Source: Gallionella capsiferriformans ES-2 (lineage in GTDB: Bacteria > Pseudomonadota > Gammaproteobacteria > Burkholderiales > Gallionellaceae). Taken from it: 64,000 nucleotides of DNA. The stretch covers positions 310,001 through 374,000 of the forward strand of contig NC_014394.1 of NCBI RefSeq assembly GCF_000145255.1, in the 5' to 3' direction. A model generated the notes under the pieces. It was not told the DNA's origin. It saw nothing but the letters and a program-made list of their open reading frames with translations, and did not search any database. Position numbers and translations under genes: made by a program. Of the stretch, positions 44,880-53,963 are shown one piece after another; position 1 is the first letter of the stretch, and each line of letters opens with the position of its first letter.

Positions 44880-46133
44880 ATGAACGACATCGCCACTGCG
44901 TCTGAAAATACCACAAGAGAGCGAGATCTTGCCAGAATGAAATGGATTGCAGCCGGTTTGTTAGGTTTGGCAGCCTGTTTGTACATTCTGGGGAAGCTCT
45001 TTGCACTGGGGTATCTCGCGGCCTTTGCGGAGGCTGCGATGATAGGTGCACTGGCCGATTGGTTTGCGGTAGTGGCCCTGTTCCGCCATCCGCTGGGGAT
45101 TCCTATTCCGCACACCGCGATCGTGACCCGCAACAAACGCAGTATTGCCGATAGCTTGGCAGATTTTGTCGTCGGGCAATTTTTGAGCGCGGAGGTGATT
45201 GCGCAGCGACTCAAACGTTATGATGCGGCGTTGCAATTGTCGCAGTGGCTGATGCTTACAGATAACCGCAAGCGTGTGGCTGGATATTTAAGTACGGGGT
45301 TTATCTATGGCGTAAAGGCGCTGGACGACAGGCGCATCCATGATTTTATCGCACAGGCGACGCGCAGCAAGCTGCAGAGCATCGACCTGTCAGGATTGCT
45401 GGCGGGAAGTCTGGAGCTTGTCACACGCGGAGAGCGTCACCACAAGATTTTGCATGGCGGGCTGAACCGGTTTGCCGACTATGTGGATAATCCTGACAAT
45501 AACGAAACGATTTCGGCTTTTATCAAGGGCTGGAGCGATAACGCCTTTGTGCAGAGCATGATAGAGCCGTTTGTGCCGACGATACGCACGGCGGTGGTCA
45601 ATAAGTTGCGTGCGGTGGCCGAGGATGAAACCAATGGGTTGTATCGCGAATACAACGAGCAGGTGCAAAGCTATCTGCAGCGACTGCAACAGGATCCCGA
45701 ATTGCAGGCATGGATGAACGCTCAGAAAGAAGCCTTATTGAGTCGTCCTGAATTTGCAGCGCAGATCGAGTTATTGTGGGATCAGTTGCGCGAATGGGTG
45801 GTGCTCGATTTGTCTGAACCTGAATCGGTGCTTGCCGGAAAAATCACCGCGCTGGTTGATCAGCTTGAATCTCAGTTGGTGAGCAATGAGGCCGTGCGCT
45901 CGTGGATCAATGAGCAGATTCAGGCGGCGTTGATACAGGCCGCCAATGCTAACAAGGGGGCAGTGGGCGATTTGATTCGGGAGGAGTTCGCCAACTGGGA
46001 CGATAAAGAGATGGTTAACCGGCTGGAGTTGTATTTGGGCCGCGACCTTCAGTATATTCGCATCAACGGCACGCTGGTCGGTGGCCTGTTCGGTCTGGCA
46101 ATCTATGCGGTCACTCGGTTGATCGGCGGCTAG
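44880..46133 (+). CDS. DUF445 membrane-associated protein
   Basis: 417 residues. Two N-terminal helices (about 20-40 and 45-65) with GYLAAFAEAAMIGALADWFAVVALFRHPLGIPIPHTAI, the DUF445 hallmark; a long helical middle; and a last helix (GLFGLAIYAVTRLIGG). Function unknown; YjiN of E. coli is a relative. Weak ribosome binding site GAGAA. The upstream gap 44669-44879 is AT-rich with nothing recognisable. Confidence 0.9.
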   Translation: MNDIATASENTTRERDLARMKWIAAGLLGLAACLYILGKLFALGYLAAFAEAAMIGALADWFAVVALFRHPLGIPIPHTAIVTRNKRSIADSLADFVVGQFLSAEVIAQRLKRYDAALQLSQWLMLTDNRKRVAGYLSTGFIYGVKALDDRRIHDFIAQATRSKLQSIDLSGLLAGSLELVTRGERHHKILHGGLNRFADYVDNPDNNETISAFIKGWSDNAFVQSMIEPFVPTIRTAVVNKLRAVAEDETNGLYREYNEQVQSYLQRLQQDPELQAWMNAQKEALLSRPEFAAQIELLWDQLREWVVLDLSEPESVLAGKITALVDQLESQLVSNEAVRSWINEQIQAALIQAANANKGAVGDLIREEFANWDDKEMVNRLELYLGRDLQYIRINGTLVGGLFGLAIYAVTRLIGG

Positions 46134-46164
46134 TCGCAGAGACTTGCAACTTCAGAGCCAATAA

Positions 46165-46192
46165 AAAAATGCGACCTTTCGGTCGCATTAAA
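46165..46192 (-). terminator. Terminator hairpin after 6S RNA (also downstream of the DUF445 gene)
   Basis: AATGCGACC / GGTCGCATT with loop TTTC. On the minus strand it is followed by seven T, so it fits best as the end of the zapA/6S RNA transcript; it may also serve the plus strand weakly. Confidence 0.85.
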
Positions 46193-46197
46193 ATAAA

Positions 46198-46374
46198 GCC
46201 CCCCGCCTGTGCCGTTGACCCAGCATCTCGAACCTAAAGGTTCAAGAGGGTCACTTCCCTGTCATATCAGGATCATCCGCAAGGGACGTTCACAACAATG
46301 GCGTGTGGGTCGCGACCTGTAAAGTTACTTGGTTCAAAGAATATATGAGTCTGACGAACACCGCAGGGGACAAC
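46198..46374 (-). ncRNA. ssrS: 6S RNA
   Basis: Minus strand, downstream of zapA, the standard position. The 5' end has CCCCTGCGGTGTTCGTCAG, and the 3' part has CTTGAACCTTTAGGTTCGAG and a GGCGGGG closing strand that pairs with the 5' CCCC. The length and the central internal bulge are consistent with an open-complex mimic that binds sigma-70 RNA polymerase. The ends are approximate. Confidence 0.85.
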
Positions 46375-46395
46375 TCGAAATCTTGAGGTGGCCGA

Positions 46396-46707
46396 TTAAA
46401 ACAGATTTTCCTGTTCGGCTAACGCCTGATCGATCGCTGTCTGCATGGCAGTCATTCTACGCGTTAAGTCTGACAGGTCAACCCCGCGCCCGAGCTTTGT
46501 TGAAAGCAATTCATGGGCAATATTGAGCGCGGCCATGATCGCGATACGCTCGACGTTCACGATCTTTCCGGCATCGCGAATCTCGGTCATTTTTTTGTCC
46601 AGATAGGCGACCGCAGACAGCAGCGCCTCGCGCTCATCTTCAGGACAGGCAACGCGCAATTCCCGATCGAGAATCTTCACGTCCAGCATGTTTTTTTGGC
46701 CGCTCAT
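46396..46707 (-). CDS. zapA: Cell division protein ZapA
   Basis: Promotes FtsZ bundling. 103 residues: VKILDRELRVACPEDEREAL at the N-terminus and the coiled-coil tail; ERIAIMAALNIAHELL is characteristic. Start overlaps the zapB-like stop; 6S RNA lies immediately downstream. Confidence 0.94.
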   Translation of the reverse strand: MSGQKNMLDVKILDRELRVACPEDEREALLSAVAYLDKKMTEIRDAGKIVNVERIAIMAALNIAHELLSTKLGRGVDLSDLTRRMTAMQTAIDQALAEQENLF

Positions 46708-46904
46708 GACAGTTCCTCAGGAAAGGTGGGCAGCAATTTTTCCAGCCGCGTCCGCGCGCTTTCAATTTTGTCATTACACAGCCGGTTATCGCTTTGTGCC
46801 TGAGCCAGTTCCTGGCGCAATTGATGGTTTTCCGTGCGCAACTGGCTGCTGATTTTGATCAGCTGGCCGAGTTTTTGCTCCAGTGTATTTAGTTCATTTT
46901 CCAT
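46704..46904 (-). CDS. Small coiled-coil protein, ZapB-like
   Basis: 66 residues from ATG 46904 (MENELNTLEQKLGQLI). Nearly the whole protein is a heptad coiled coil. It overlaps zapA and is likely a division partner of the TIGR02449/ZapB type, assigned by context and composition. A longer in-frame start at 46940 is less likely. Confidence 0.82.
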   Translation of the reverse strand: MENELNTLEQKLGQLIKISSQLRTENHQLRQELAQAQSDNRLCNDKIESARTRLEKLLPTFPEELS

Positions 46905-47022
46905 GCGGCTAATATAGTTTGAAAAGTGCTGGAAAGTCAATTGCTAAGACGCGCTTTTAGAAGCGTTTTATAAAACACCGTTTTGTGCAGAGCCGGGCGC
47001 GTGTTAAAGTGTGCGCTGCTTT
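46905..47022. other. Divergent promoter region before the B12 operon
   Basis: AT-rich. TAAAGT at 47005-47010 could be the -10 box for the riboswitch transcript, and another promoter must serve zapB/zapA on the minus strand. No gene seen. Confidence 0.4.
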
Positions 47023-47217
47023 GAGGTGCTTGGTTGCTTTGCAGTCAAGTTAAACGGGAAGCAGGTGCGTTGTTTGACACAGGAAATTTCCGGTGCCGTC
47101 GACAAAGCCTGAGCTGCCCCCGCAACGGTCGTCGAGTGTGGATTTGCCATTGAGCCACTGTGAGTCATCATGGGAAGGCGGTAAATCAAGACTTGTGAGC
47201 CCGGATACCGGCCTTAT
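47023..47217 (+). promoter_or_regulatory. Cobalamin (adenosyl-B12) riboswitch
   Basis: Has the conserved core in order: AAACGGGAAGCAGGTG (47052-47067), AAGCCTGAGCTGCCCCCGC, the B12 box with GAGCCACTG (47152-47160), GGGAAGGCGG, and GTGAGCCCGGATACCGGCC at the end. It is followed by about 160 nt to the TonB receptor ATG. A pair ACGGGA (47227) / TCCCGT (47285) in that leader has no T run, so control may be at translation. B12 excess would repress uptake. Confidence 0.95.
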
Positions 47218-47377
47218 TGCAAAGGTACGGGAGATGCTGCGGGCGGCGCATCGGAATTCATGAGAAAGCGCGGCGCAAGCCTTGTCCCGTCTCGTGACTT
47301 TATCGCATTCACTCGCAGTATTTCCTGAAAATAAAACATTCCAACGGGGACGCTTGGGATTTATTCGGGAAATCACG

Positions 47378-49396
47378 ATGCATCAAAAACTTATCATCAT
47401 CGCACTGTTCGGTGCGATCACACTTCCAACGGTATCTTTTGCTGAAACTGCCAGCCTTGATGAGGTGGTCGTCACAGCAACACGTTTTGCAACGACCTCG
47501 GAAAATACGGCTGTTAACGTTACCGTCATTACCGCTGCTGACATTGAAAAGAGTGCTGCGAAAACACTGCCCAGCCTGCTGGCACAACACGTCGGTATTC
47601 AGGTGCGCAGTACGGACGGCACGCCAGATTTAGCCGTTGATATGCGCGGTTTTGGTATGACGGGGAATCAAAATACGCTGGTTTTGCTCGATGGTCAGCC
47701 ACTCAATGATATTGAACTGACTTCGATACACTGGTCGGCCATTCCGCTCGACTCCATAGAACGCATTGAAATCGTCAACGGCAGCGGCGCTGTCCTTTAT
47801 GGAGGCGGTGCTAGCGGCGGTACGATTCATATCGTGACTAAACATCCAGGTAAAGGCGTGCATGGCATTGCAAGTGTAGGAGCAGGAAGCTATGGCGCCA
47901 AGGAATGGCAATTGGCGCTTTCAGGTTCAGGCGAACGACTCGGTATGCGTATCACGGCCAGTGGTTTGGATACAGCCAACTATCGCGCTAATAACAACGT
48001 CACACAAAACAATCTGGAAGCGGATATTCGGGGTGATGTAGGGCAGGGTGATGCGTTCGTGAAGTTCGGTGCGGATAATCAGACGATACGATATCCGGGA
48101 AATCGCAGCGTAAACCCGAATACGGGCGTTAATCAGCTATTGACTGATCCTCGTGGCACAGCAACGCCGCTTGATTATGGCACGCGCAATGGTGTGCATG
48201 TTAGTTTGGGTACTGCGCAACAATTTGAGTTCGGCGAGTTTGCGGGGGAGCTTTCGTATCGGGACACTAAACGGACGGCCTATTTCGCCGCGTTTGGCGG
48301 GGCGTATCTGGATACCGCGCTTAATCTACTTTCCTTTACCCCGCGTATAAAAGTACCTTACCAGCTAGGTGGCGCGGCAAATGAGCTGACTGTGGGTATG
48401 GATCTATCCAACTGGAACTATGATTCCAGCCGTTCAAGTGCTCCGGCAAACATGGGTACGCCGACGACAAAAATTCTGGCAGGGCAGTCCGATCGTGCGC
48501 TATATCTGCAAAATGTAAATCAGCTGGGTGCTGATACTAAGTTGACCTTGGGCGCGCGTTCACAAAGGGTGAGTTATCAGGCGCGTGATGCAGTCAATCC
48601 CGCTGCATACGCTTCGGCTAATCAGGTGAGGACGGCGAATGCATACGAACTCGGGTTGCGTCATAACCTGAATCAAACACTGGCTGTTTTTGGTCGAATT
48701 GGTCGCAGTTTCCGGATCGCGACCGTGGATGAGATTTTTGCCCAGTATGGCGGACCATTCTTTGATTCAAAAGTTACCATGCTAGAACCGCAAACCTCGC
48801 AGGACAGTGAGTTGGGATTGGATTATAAAAGTGCAAAGGACAAAATCCGGGCGACGCTATACCAGATGAATTTGAATAATGAAATTCATTACAATGCGCT
48901 CACCTTTACCAACATGAATCTTTCACCAACGCGTCGCTACGGTCTAGAGCTGGAAGGCACGCACGCCTATAGTGATTCGGTAGAAGTGGGTGCTGCCTAC
49001 AGTTATACCGTGGCTAAATTTTCTAACGGGACTTACGGCGGAATAAATGTGTCCGGCAATAATATTCCGCTGGTGCCACGGCAACGTCTTGCACTTTCAA
49101 CCGCACTCAAGTTGACGGAAAAAACTTCGCTGAGCGGCAGCGCCATGTACGTTGGTCAGCAGCATTTTGATAATGATCAGGCGAATACTTTCGGGCAAAA
49201 AATGCCTGCGTACACGACGGTGGATATGAAGCTAACCCATCGGGAAGGTGCGTGGCAGCTGGCTGCAGCTGTGAATAATCTGTTTAACAGGCAGTATTAT
49301 ACTTATGCCGTATCCAGTACCTTTACGCCGGGCGTTTATAACGCTTATCCGATGCAGGGGCGGAATTTTTCGTTGAATGCAAGTTATCAATTTTAA
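47378..49396 (+). CDS. TonB-dependent cobalamin receptor, BtuB-like
   Basis: 672 residues. Signal peptide to VSFA, a TonB-box-like segment DEVVVTATRF, a plug domain (DMRGFGMTGNQNTLVLLDGQPLN broken as usual; SGAVLYGGGASGGTIHI), and a 22-strand barrel ending in Phe (SYQF). Regulation by the B12 riboswitch makes a cobalamin substrate likely. ATG 47378 begins the signal peptide; GGGAAA lies upstream. Confidence 0.92.
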   Translation: MHQKLIIIALFGAITLPTVSFAETASLDEVVVTATRFATTSENTAVNVTVITAADIEKSAAKTLPSLLAQHVGIQVRSTDGTPDLAVDMRGFGMTGNQNTLVLLDGQPLNDIELTSIHWSAIPLDSIERIEIVNGSGAVLYGGGASGGTIHIVTKHPGKGVHGIASVGAGSYGAKEWQLALSGSGERLGMRITASGLDTANYRANNNVTQNNLEADIRGDVGQGDAFVKFGADNQTIRYPGNRSVNPNTGVNQLLTDPRGTATPLDYGTRNGVHVSLGTAQQFEFGEFAGELSYRDTKRTAYFAAFGGAYLDTALNLLSFTPRIKVPYQLGGAANELTVGMDLSNWNYDSSRSSAPANMGTPTTKILAGQSDRALYLQNVNQLGADTKLTLGARSQRVSYQARDAVNPAAYASANQVRTANAYELGLRHNLNQTLAVFGRIGRSFRIATVDEIFAQYGGPFFDSKVTMLEPQTSQDSELGLDYKSAKDKIRATLYQMNLNNEIHYNALTFTNMNLSPTRRYGLELEGTHAYSDSVEVGAAYSYTVAKFSNGTYGGINVSGNNIPLVPRQRLALSTALKLTEKTSLSGSAMYVGQQHFDNDQANTFGQKMPAYTTVDMKLTHREGAWQLAAAVNNLFNRQYYTYAVSSTFTPGVYNAYPMQGRNFSLNASYQF

Positions 49397-49418
49397 GCAT
49401 CCGTTATTTTGATGCAGG

Positions 49419-49446
49419 CAAGGGCGGTGTGCCGCCTTTGTTTTTT
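49419..49446 (+). terminator. Terminator after the TonB receptor gene
   Basis: CAAGGGCGG / CCGCCTTTG hairpin (one G-U pair) followed by six T. Confidence 0.85.
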
Positions 49447-49503
49447 AGCGGGTAGTGGCGCAGTTTGGTATCATTGCGCCGCTACCCAATTTAAGGAGAG
49501 GTA

Positions 49504-50070
49504 ATGAATAACATCCAGATTAAAAAATCCGCCATTTTAGTGGCGCTTGTTGCGCTCATGGCGTTCACCCGCATGCATCATTTCGGCAGCGGTCTGCATC
49601 TGCCCGATGCCTCGCTGGCGGTGTTTTTACTGGCAGGCGCTGTGATGGCGAGTCCGCTGTTTTTCGGCGTATTGCTGGCTGAGGCCGCACTGCTCGATTT
49701 CACCGCTGTGACTCAATTTGGCGTGAGTGATTACTGCATGACGCCGGCCTATGGCTTCTTGATCCCAACTTATGCTGTGTTGTGGTTTGCAGGGCGCTAT
49801 TACGCAGGCATGCACCAGAATACCCTGCGCAGTCTGGGCTGGTTTTCCGCGATTTCGCTGGCCGCCGTTAATGTGGCCTTTGTCATATCAAACGCTTCGT
49901 TCTACCTGTTCTCGGATCGCTATGTGGGCATGAGCGCTATGCAGTATGCGTCTGAAGTGACTCAGTACTATGTGCCTTACGTGAGCGGCGCCGTCATTTA
50001 CCTGATTCCGGCCGCGATGCTGTATGTCGTGTTTGCACGCAGTGCTGCGACTGACGCGAAACATGCCTGA
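49504..50070 (+). CDS. B12-cluster integral membrane protein, possible inner-membrane transporter
   Basis: 188 residues with five or six helices and charged loops only at LHLPDAS, GRYYAGMHQN and SDRYVG. No ATPase or BtuCDF homologue is nearby. Its position between the riboswitch-controlled receptor and cobO suggests cobalamin passage across the inner membrane, in the style of a solitary S-component. It has its own ribosome binding site (AAGGAGAGG). It overlaps cobO by eight bases. Family not recognised. Confidence 0.8.
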   Translation: MNNIQIKKSAILVALVALMAFTRMHHFGSGLHLPDASLAVFLLAGAVMASPLFFGVLLAEAALLDFTAVTQFGVSDYCMTPAYGFLIPTYAVLWFAGRYYAGMHQNTLRSLGWFSAISLAAVNVAFVISNASFYLFSDRYVGMSAMQYASEVTQYYVPYVSGAVIYLIPAAMLYVVFARSAATDAKHA

Positions 50071-50656
50071 TAGTCATCACCGCAACCGTATGGCCCGCAA
50101 AAAGGCCGTGGTGGATGCGGCTATTGCCAGCGCCGATCGCGATAAGGGTTTATTGCTTGTTCTGACGGGTAACGGCAAGGGGAAATCAAGTTCAGCCTTC
50201 GGGATGGTGGCACGCAGTCTGGGGTATGGACATCGGGTTGGTGTGGCGCAATTTCTTAAGTCTCGCCGCGACACGGGTGAAGAGGCGTTTTTCGCCCGTC
50301 AGCCCGGCGTGCAGTGGCATGTTCTGGGTGACGGTTTTACCTGGGATACGCAAGATCGCGAGGCGGACGTGGCGAGCGCGTTACGCGGCTGGACGGTTGC
50401 GCAAACGCTGTTACAGGATGCCTCCTTGCATCTTGTGGTGCTCGACGAACTGACCTATCTGCTCAATTACGGTTATCTGGATGCGACTCAGGTGTGCGCG
50501 GATCTCGCGGCTCGCCCTGCCGGTCAGCATGTGGTGATTACCGGGCGCGCCGCTTCGCAAGATTTGATTGGTCTTGCCGATACCGTCAGCGAAATTAATG
50601 ATGTCAAGCATGCCTTCCGTGCCGGTATTCGCGCGCAGGCCGGTATTGATCTTTAA
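50063..50656 (+). CDS. cobO: Cob(I)yrinic acid a,c-diamide adenosyltransferase
   Basis: Adenosylates corrinoids (CobO/BtuR/CobA type). 197 residues: P-loop GNGKGKSSSAFGM, VAQFLKSRRDTGEE, LVVLDELTYLLNYG and HVVITGRAA. ATG 50063 overlaps the upstream stop; the in-frame ATG at 50024 is inside the upstream gene. It can convert imported B12 to the adenosyl form, which is the riboswitch ligand. Confidence 0.95.
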   Translation: MPDSHHRNRMARKKAVVDAAIASADRDKGLLLVLTGNGKGKSSSAFGMVARSLGYGHRVGVAQFLKSRRDTGEEAFFARQPGVQWHVLGDGFTWDTQDREADVASALRGWTVAQTLLQDASLHLVVLDELTYLLNYGYLDATQVCADLAARPAGQHVVITGRAASQDLIGLADTVSEINDVKHAFRAGIRAQAGIDL

Positions 50657-50697
50657 GGCCAGTCCGAACGCCCTGCTTTTCTGATAAAGTGCGCGCC

Positions 50698-52488
50698 ATG
50701 AATCTTTCGACCTCTCAGTTGTATTTGCGTCTGCTCTCCTATGTGAAACCGTATTGGCGCGTGTTTGCCGCATCCATTCTCGGGACGGCGATTGCGGCAG
50801 CGACCGAGCCGCTGTTGCCTGCACTGCTCAAACCCATGCTGGACGGCACGTTTGTGCAGAAGGATGATTTTGTCATTCGCTGGGCGCCGCTGATCATTAT
50901 CTTGATTTTTTTGGTGCGCGGAATCGCAGGATTCGTTGCGACCTACGCGATCAATTGGGTGGGTAACAAGGTGGTGATGGATTTGCGCGGTGAGATGTTC
51001 CGCAAACTGTTGACCCTGCCGACGGCGTATTACGATAACCATGCTACCGGCAATCTGATATCCAAACTCACTTTTGACGTTACTCAGGTCACGGCGGCGG
51101 CAACGAGCGTGGTGACCGTCACCATACGCGACTCGATCATCATCGCAGGTTTAATGGGGTGGCTTTTGTACCTGAACTGGAAGCTCACCTTGCTCTCGCT
51201 GATCGTCACGCCGGCCGTCGCACTGGTGATTTACACCATCAATCGCCGCCTGCGCAATTCCAGCCGGGATTCGCAGCGCGCGATGGGAAACGTCACGCAA
51301 GTCATCGAAGAGAGCGTGGGCGCGCACAAAGTCGTCAAGCTGTTCGGCGGTCAACAGTATGAAGAGCAGCGCTTTACCAGCGAGACGAATTGGATGCGCC
51401 GTCATGCGATGAAACAGGCGGCGGCCGCGGCAGCGAACGTGCCCTTGGTGCAACTGGTTGCAGCCGTTGCGCTGGCGGTGATTATTTATTTGGCCACTGC
51501 GCAAGCTAAGACCGATGCGACCAGCGTCGGCGGTTTTTTGTCGTTTGTCGCGGCGATGCTGATGTTGACCGCGCCCATCAAACGCTTGACCGGTATCAGC
51601 GAGCATATGCAGCGCGGACTGGCTGCAGCGGAGAGTGTGTTTGAGCTGCTCGATACGGCCAGTGAACCCGATGCCGGAACGGTTGCCATCGGGCGGGCGC
51701 GTGGTGCCTTGCATATTGAACATCTTAATTTTGCCTATCAAAGTGAGTCGACGGATGAAAAAAGTGCCATTCGTCAGGCGCTGAGCGATATTTGTCTGGA
51801 TATTCCTGCGGGTCAAACGGTGGCGCTGGTCGGCGCATCGGGCAGCGGTAAAAGCACGCTCGCTAATCTGGTTCCCAGGTTTTATCTGCCGGGCAGCGGG
51901 CGCATTACGCTGGATGGCCATAATCTGAACGAGCTGACGCTGACAAGTCTGCGCGCTAATATCGCGTTGGTGAGTCAGGAAGTGCTGCTATTCAATGACA
52001 CACTTGCCGCGAATATCGCCTACGGGCAGACGCGGGCGGTCAGTGAATCTGAGATTGTCGCGGCGGCTACGGCGGCTCATGCGATGGAGTTCATCCGAGA
52101 GTGGCCGGAAGGCTTGAATACGCTGGTGGGGGAACGCGGCGTCAAGCTGTCCGGTGGTCAGCGTCAGCGTATTGCGATTGCGCGTGCGATTTTAAAAGAT
52201 GCGCCGGTGCTGATTTTGGATGAAGCGACATCTGCACTGGATTCCGAGTCTGAGCGTCATGTGCAGGCGGCGCTGGAAACCCTGATGCAGGGGCGTACCA
52301 CGCTGGTGATTGCACACCGGTTATCCACGATCGAAAAAGCGGATCGCATCGTTGTATTGCATAAAGGCGAAATTGCCGAGATCGGCACCCACAGCGAATT
52401 GCTCGCTAAAAATGGCGTCTATGCGCAGTTGCACAGTGTTCAGTTTTCACCCGGCGCACACCTAATTCCACAAGACGCTCAAGGTTGA
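50698..52488 (+). CDS. msbA: Lipid A flippase MsbA
   Basis: Half-transporter ABC exporter. 596 residues: six-helix membrane domain, Walker A GASGSGKST (about 380), signature LSGGQRQRIAIARA, Walker B VLILDEATSALDS and H-loop IAHRLSTI. Length and sequence fit MsbA, which flips lipid A-core. ATG 50698; no strong ribosome binding site. Confidence 0.93.
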   Translation: MNLSTSQLYLRLLSYVKPYWRVFAASILGTAIAAATEPLLPALLKPMLDGTFVQKDDFVIRWAPLIIILIFLVRGIAGFVATYAINWVGNKVVMDLRGEMFRKLLTLPTAYYDNHATGNLISKLTFDVTQVTAAATSVVTVTIRDSIIIAGLMGWLLYLNWKLTLLSLIVTPAVALVIYTINRRLRNSSRDSQRAMGNVTQVIEESVGAHKVVKLFGGQQYEEQRFTSETNWMRRHAMKQAAAAAANVPLVQLVAAVALAVIIYLATAQAKTDATSVGGFLSFVAAMLMLTAPIKRLTGISEHMQRGLAAAESVFELLDTASEPDAGTVAIGRARGALHIEHLNFAYQSESTDEKSAIRQALSDICLDIPAGQTVALVGASGSGKSTLANLVPRFYLPGSGRITLDGHNLNELTLTSLRANIALVSQEVLLFNDTLAANIAYGQTRAVSESEIVAAATAAHAMEFIREWPEGLNTLVGERGVKLSGGQRQRIAIARAILKDAPVLILDEATSALDSESERHVQAALETLMQGRTTLVIAHRLSTIEKADRIVVLHKGEIAEIGTHSELLAKNGVYAQLHSVQFSPGAHLIPQDAQG

Positions 52489-52548
52489 CGGAATGGAGTT
52501 AATGCCCTAAATTGCATCACCCGATACATTCAACTTCAGGAGATAAAC

Positions 52549-53154
52549 ATGGCAGTTCTCGTAGGCAAAGCAGCACCCGATTTTACCGCCGCCGCTGTAA
52601 TGGGCAACAACGAAATCAACGAATCATTCAATCTGAAAAGCCATATCGCTGGCAAGGCTGCGGTGATCTTTTTTTACCCGCTCGATTTTACGTTCGTGTG
52701 TCCTTCCGAGTTGATTGCGTTTGATCACCGTCTGGCGGAGTTCAAAAACCGTGGCGTGGAAGTTATCGGTGTGTCGATTGACTCGCAATTCACCCATCTG
52801 GCATGGAAAAATACGCCGGTTAACAAGGGCGGTATCGGTCAGGTCGGTTATCCGCTGGTGGCTGATATCAAGCATGAAATCTGTCAGGCGTATGACGTTG
52901 AACTGGCGGGTGCGGGCGTCGCGCTGCGCGGCTCTTTCCTGATCGATAAGACCGGCGTGGTGATGCATCAGGTTGTGAATATGCTGCCGCTGGGGCGTGA
53001 TATCGACGAAATGCTGCGTATGGTCGATGCGCTGCAATTTTTCGAAACGCATGGTGAAGTATGTCCAGCTGGCTGGAAAAAGGGCAAAGCTGGTATGAAC
53101 GCATCCACGGAAGGGGTTGCACAATATCTGGCTGATCACGCACAGAGTTTGTAA
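52549..53154 (+). CDS. Typical 2-Cys peroxiredoxin
   Basis: 201 residues. Peroxidatic Cys in DFTFVCPSE (about 51) and resolving Cys in GEVCPAGW (about 171). It reduces H2O2 and organic peroxides, in an AhpC/Prx form lacking a linked AhpF in this window. CAGGAG precedes the ATG. Confidence 0.95.
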   Translation: MAVLVGKAAPDFTAAAVMGNNEINESFNLKSHIAGKAAVIFFYPLDFTFVCPSELIAFDHRLAEFKNRGVEVIGVSIDSQFTHLAWKNTPVNKGGIGQVGYPLVADIKHEICQAYDVELAGAGVALRGSFLIDKTGVVMHQVVNMLPLGRDIDEMLRMVDALQFFETHGEVCPAGWKKGKAGMNASTEGVAQYLADHAQSL

Positions 53155-53178
53155 GCCGCTTCTCCCCGTTTCGCAAGT

Positions 53179-53207
53179 AAAGGGCCATCTTGATGATGGC
53201 CCTTTTT
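53179..53207. terminator. Terminator between the peroxiredoxin and rhodanese genes
   Basis: AAAGGGCCATC / GATGGCCCTTT perfect 11-bp stem with five T; it lies between convergent genes. Confidence 0.92.
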
Positions 53208-53243
53208 GCGTCTGCTACTCGCTAATTTAGTCGAGATTTTCGT

Positions 53244-53648
53244 TCAATTCGGACGCACTACTTTCAATTCGGATTTTTCCCACGCCAGTATGCCGCCCGC
53301 TATATTGCTAACGTGACTGTATCCCGCTTCCTGCAACAGATGGACGGCTTTTGCAGAGCGCCTTCCGGAGCGGCACATCACGATGATGGGTTTATCCTTG
53401 TAAGATGCAATCTCATCAAGTCTCGCACCCAGCTGTCCTAACGGAATCAGCGTGGCATTGGGTGCGTGTACTTCGGTATATTCACTGGGTTCTCGCACAT
53501 CCAGTAACAGCGCTCCTTGCCTATTCATGGTGTGTGCTTGTGTCACATCAATATCTACATCTGTTGTTGCTTGTAAGCGTTGAGCGCCGAGCATCACAAG
53601 CAACAGGGTCGCGAGCGTCAGTGATATTTTTTTAGTCGTTAATTTCAT
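53244..53648 (-). CDS. Exported single-domain rhodanese
   Basis: 134 residues. Signal peptide (about 1-28, ending LQA), then a rhodanese domain with DVREPSEYTEVHAPNA and the active-site loop MCRSGRRS (Cys near 92). Probably a periplasmic sulfurtransferase or redox protein. Divergent from the CoA-disulfide-reductase fusion across a CRP-like palindrome. Confidence 0.9.
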   Translation of the reverse strand: MKLTTKKISLTLATLLLVMLGAQRLQATTDVDIDVTQAHTMNRQGALLLDVREPSEYTEVHAPNATLIPLGQLGARLDEIASYKDKPIIVMCRSGRRSAKAVHLLQEAGYSHVSNIAGGILAWEKSELKVVRPN

Positions 53649-53963
53649 GCTGAGATCCTGAATGAAGGGTAGAAATTGTGTTACATGATATTTGAAGTGT
53701 TACCAGTGATCTGTGATAAATATCACAATAAAGGCATCTATTTAAGAATATTATAATATGCTTGTAATTAAAATCATTTAGGCTGAAAATCCTAAGCGAT
53801 CGTAAGTTAATTAATCGCTGTCCTGCGGTTGCAGGATCTGTCGGCTAGCGCTTTACTGAGTGTGTCTAGTCAATGTCAGAGACTCCGATGAGCGCTATTA
53901 AACGTTATTTTCGACTGGTTTCGATGTGTATCGACGGTTTAACTACCCTTTTAAGGATGCAAG
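53649..53963. other. Divergent intergenic region, no gene seen
   Basis: 315 bp, AT-rich in the first half. It contains one clear dyad (53712-53727) and presumably promoters for both flanking sulfur-related genes. Confidence 0.6.
53712..53727. promoter_or_regulatory. CRP/FNR-superfamily operator-like palindrome
   Basis: TGTGATAAATATCACA is a perfect dyad and matches TGTGA-N6-TCACA, the CRP consensus; relative to FNR sites the outer bases differ. It lies 64 bp from the rhodanese start. A CRP-like or DNR-like regulator is suggested; none other than FNR is encoded here. Confidence 0.65.
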
